A DNA stretch of 64,000 nt from CAYFKJ01 sp964343605. GTDB lineage: Bacteria > Pseudomonadota > Alphaproteobacteria > UBA2966. The first letter of the stretch is position 1, and every line of letters starts with the position of its first letter. The DNA lies in assembly GCA_964343605.1 (NCBI GenBank), contig CAYFKJ010000004.1:468823-532822 (forward strand), written 5' to 3'. A model generated the notes under the pieces. That model ran no database searches and was not told the origin of the DNA. It was given only the letters and a program-made list of their open reading frames with translations. Both the position numbers and the translations under genes were made by a program. Shown here piece after piece: positions 60,054 through 64,000 of the stretch.

Positions 60054-60863
60054 TCATCCCAAACCCAAGACGTCGTCCATGCCGTAGTAACCCGGCGGTT
60101 TGCCGTGGCCCCATTTGGCGGCGGTCACCGCGCCGCGGGCGAAGATGGCGCGGTCGGAGGCTTTGTGGGAAAGCTCGATGCGCTCGTTGTCGGCGGCGAA
60201 GACGACGGTGTGATCGCCCACCACGTTGCCGCCGCGCAGGGTCGCGTAGCCGATGTCGCCGCGCTTGCGTTCGCCGGTGATGCCGTCGCGGCCGCGGTCG
60301 GCCACCGCGTCATGGTCGACGCCGCGGCCATCGGCGGCGGCCTTGCCCAGCGCCAGCGCCGTGCCGCTGGGGGCATCGACCTTGTGGCGGTGGTGCATTT
60401 CGATGATTTCGATGTCCCAGTCGGGATCCAGGGTGGCGGCGACCTGGCGCGACAACCCGATCAGCAGGTTGACGCCGACGCTCATGTTGGCGCCGCGCAC
60501 CACGACGGTCTTTTCGGCGGCGGCCTGAAGGGCGGCCTCGTGTTCGGCCTCCAGGCCGGTGGTGCCGACGACGTGGACCGTGCCGTGTTCGGAGCACAAG
60601 GCGGCATGGGCCGCCGTGGCGGCCGGCGCCGTGAAATCAAGGATGACGTCCGAGGCCTGAATGACGGCTGCGGCATCGTCGCTGACGGCGATACCCAATG
60701 CGTCCAGTTGCGCGATTTCGCCGACGTCCCGGCCGACGGCCTCGCTGCCCGGACGTTCGGTGCCGCCGGCGATGGCGCAGCCTTCCGTGGCGGCGATCTG
60801 ACGCAACAGGTTGACGCCCATGCGCCCGGCGCAGCCGACGACGCCGATCAGAATGTCGGACAT
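60054..60863 (-). CDS. dapB: 4-hydroxy-tetrahydrodipicolinate reductase
   Basis: The NAD(P)-binding start IGVVGCAGRMGVNLLRQI, the VVGTTGL motif and the substrate-binding EMHHRHKVDAPSGTAL identify DapB of lysine and diaminopimelate synthesis. The 269-residue length is normal. It lies 91 bases downstream of dnaJ on the same strand, so it may be read from the dnaKJ operon. Confidence 0.97.
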   Translation of the reverse strand: MSDILIGVVGCAGRMGVNLLRQIAATEGCAIAGGTERPGSEAVGRDVGEIAQLDALGIAVSDDAAAVIQASDVILDFTAPAATAAHAALCSEHGTVHVVGTTGLEAEHEAALQAAAEKTVVVRGANMSVGVNLLIGLSRQVAATLDPDWDIEIIEMHHRHKVDAPSGTALALGKAAADGRGVDHDAVADRGRDGITGERKRGDIGYATLRGGNVVGDHTVVFAADNERIELSHKASDRAIFARGAVTAAKWGHGKPPGYYGMDDVLGLG

Positions 60864-60954
60864 GAATTTATCTCCCGGAAAACTTAGTCATTTTCCTGGA
60901 GTTATACACAGGCTGGCGCGCTGGGGCGATGGGATAATTAGAGCGTTACGCGCC

Positions 60955-62097
60955 CTAGTCCTTGAGGTCTTCCCAGAGTTCCTTGACCCGGGCCATAAAG
61001 CCCTCGGATTCGGGGTTGGTGCGGGCGGAGCCCTCGGCGTTGAACTCTTCCAGGAGCTCTTTCTGCCGGGCGGTCAGGTTGACCGGCGTTTCGATGGTTG
61101 CCTGGATGTACATGTCGCCGGTGCCGCCGCCGCGGCCGCGCAGGGGCGGCATGCCCTTGCCCTTGAGGCGGAACTGCCGGCCCGTCTGGGCGCCGGCGGG
61201 GATGGTCACGCGCGCCCGGCCGCCGTCCAGCGTCGGTACTTCGATGTTGCCGCCGAGCGCCGCCGTGGTCATGGGGATGGGCACGCGGCAGTAGAGATTC
61301 TGGCCGTCGCGCTGGAAGATGCGGTGGGGGGCGACGGACAGGAAGATATAGAGATCGCCCGCCGGTCCGCCGCGCAATCCGGCTTCGCCCTCGCCTGAAA
61401 GCCGGATACGGGTGCCGTCCTCGACGCCTTGCGGAATGTTGACCGAGAGCGTCTTGTCCTTGCTGATGCGGCCGGCGCCGCTGCAGTTGGTGCAGGGATC
61501 GTTGATGACGTGACCCGCGCCCTGGCAGGTCGGACAAGTGCGTTCCACCGTGAAGAAACCGCTCTGGCTGCGCACCTTGCCCATGCCCTGGCAGGTCTGG
61601 CAAACCGTCGGTTTGGACGAATCGCGCGCGCCGCTGCCGTTGCAGGGCTCGCAGATCACGGTGGTGGGGACGCGGATTTCCGTGGTGCGGCCATGGAAGG
61701 CCTCCTCCAGGGAAATTTCCATGTTGTAGCGGAGATCGGAGCCCCGGGCGTTGGCCTGGCCGCCGCCCCGGCGGCCACCCATGAATTCGCCGAACAGATC
61801 GTCGAACACGTCGGCGAAGCTGGACCCGAAGCCGAAATCGCCGGCGCCGGGGTGGCCGCCCTGGGCGCCCTGCTGGAAGGCCTCGTGGCCCATGCGGTCG
61901 TAGGCGGCGCGTTTTTGATCGTCGCTCAGGACGTCATAGGCGTGGGAGACGTCCTTGAACTTGGCCTCGGCCTCGGCGTCGTCGGGATTGCGGTCGGGGT
62001 GGTACTCCTTGGCGAGACGCCGGTAAGCCGATTTGAGTTCGGCCGCACTGGCATCCCGGTTCACGCCGAGCGTTTCGTAGAAATCGTTACTCGCCAT
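60955..62097 (-). CDS. dnaJ: Co-chaperone DnaJ
   Basis: All DnaJ domains are present: J-domain with H-P-D in EYHPDRNPDD, a Gly/Phe-rich stretch (GAGDFGFGSSFADVFDDLFGEF region), four C-x-x-C-x-G-x-G zinc motifs (CEPCNGSG, CQTCQGMG, CPTCQGAG, CTNCSGAG) and the carboxyl beta-domains. It stimulates DnaK ATPase and presents substrates. It follows dnaK by 51 bases. Length, 380 residues, is normal. Confidence 0.98.
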   Translation of the reverse strand: MASNDFYETLGVNRDASAAELKSAYRRLAKEYHPDRNPDDAEAEAKFKDVSHAYDVLSDDQKRAAYDRMGHEAFQQGAQGGHPGAGDFGFGSSFADVFDDLFGEFMGGRRGGGQANARGSDLRYNMEISLEEAFHGRTTEIRVPTTVICEPCNGSGARDSSKPTVCQTCQGMGKVRSQSGFFTVERTCPTCQGAGHVINDPCTNCSGAGRISKDKTLSVNIPQGVEDGTRIRLSGEGEAGLRGGPAGDLYIFLSVAPHRIFQRDGQNLYCRVPIPMTTAALGGNIEVPTLDGGRARVTIPAGAQTGRQFRLKGKGMPPLRGRGGGTGDMYIQATIETPVNLTARQKELLEEFNAEGSARTNPESEGFMARVKELWEDLKD

Positions 62098-62148
62098 GAT
62101 CTATACCTGGACGAATTACCAACATTGGTGCCGGACGGCACACGATAC

Positions 62149-64000
<1,852 letters not shown>

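Overview
The window reads as a GC-rich alphaproteobacterial chromosome segment centred on the replication origin. The evidence is gene order (hemE next to the pyruvate,phosphate dikinase regulator with a DnaA-box-bearing gap between them; mnmE-mnmG-rsmG-parA-parB; DUF3576-leuS-lptE-holA; nth-DUF2244; hisB-DUF2628-hisH-hisA-hisF-hisE-HIT), two exact parS sites, and a full CtrA box. Protein style and gene order suggest something near Rhodospirillales, but species-level placement cannot be made from this sequence alone.

Layout. 1-5.3 kb: end of a RES/Xre-type antitoxin gene cut by the window edge, then a leftward signalling group (class III nucleotide cyclase, SAM methyltransferase, metallo-beta-lactamase-fold hydrolase, OmpR-type response regulator, alpha/beta hydrolase). 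5.4-12.8 kb: ribA-like gene, an unknown alphaproteobacterial protein, an L,D-transpeptidase-fold protein, yggS, then an island with an unusual CysC (PAPS synthesis), a methyltransferase, a GT9-like glycosyltransferase and a PAPS-dependent sulfotransferase. 12.8-14.7 kb: a porin with a strong terminator and a roughly 600-base leader region without a convincing gene. 14.7-25.3 kb: DUF3576 lipoprotein, leuS, lptE, holA (rightward) facing parB, parA, rsmG, mnmG, mnmE (leftward), with parS inside rsmG and between mnmG and mnmE. 25.4-29.8 kb: small ferredoxin, DUF6489, and a rightward trio (DUF255 protein, ogt, quinone oxidoreductase). 30-34.1 kb: rho, hemJ, hemH, hemE. 34.1-34.6 kb: probable oriC. 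34.6-42.6 kb: ppdk regulator, maf, aroE, coaE, dnaQ, then secB and fxsA (leftward), a Tim44-like gene, mltA and metA. 42.7-48.7 kb: lutABC lactate oxidation operon, smr, a CtrA-box-preceded XRE regulator, and hslVU with a heat-shock-type promoter. 48.9-53.4 kb: histidine operon with DUF2628, GNAT and HIT genes woven in. 53.6-64 kb: adenosine kinase, amidase, EI24 membrane protein, lipoprotein, nth, DUF2244, an Ada-like protein, dapB, dnaJ and most of dnaK.

How it works together. Transcription runs mostly away from 34.1-34.6 kb on both sides, as expected around an origin. The parABS module sits 11-15 kb from it. The haem branch (hemE-hemH-hemJ) and the shikimate/CoA/proofreading group flank the origin in the order seen in many alphaproteobacteria. 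Three intergenic clusters of short palindromic repeats lie at 29.8, 53.5 and 59.9 kb.

Points most worth a second look: the probable oriC, the parS embedded in rsmG, a dnaK whose upstream half looks non-alphaproteobacterial and lacks nine highly conserved residues, the CysC carrying a CysN-like amino-terminal part without a GTPase domain beside a sulfotransferase, and the CtrA box ahead of the XRE gene.
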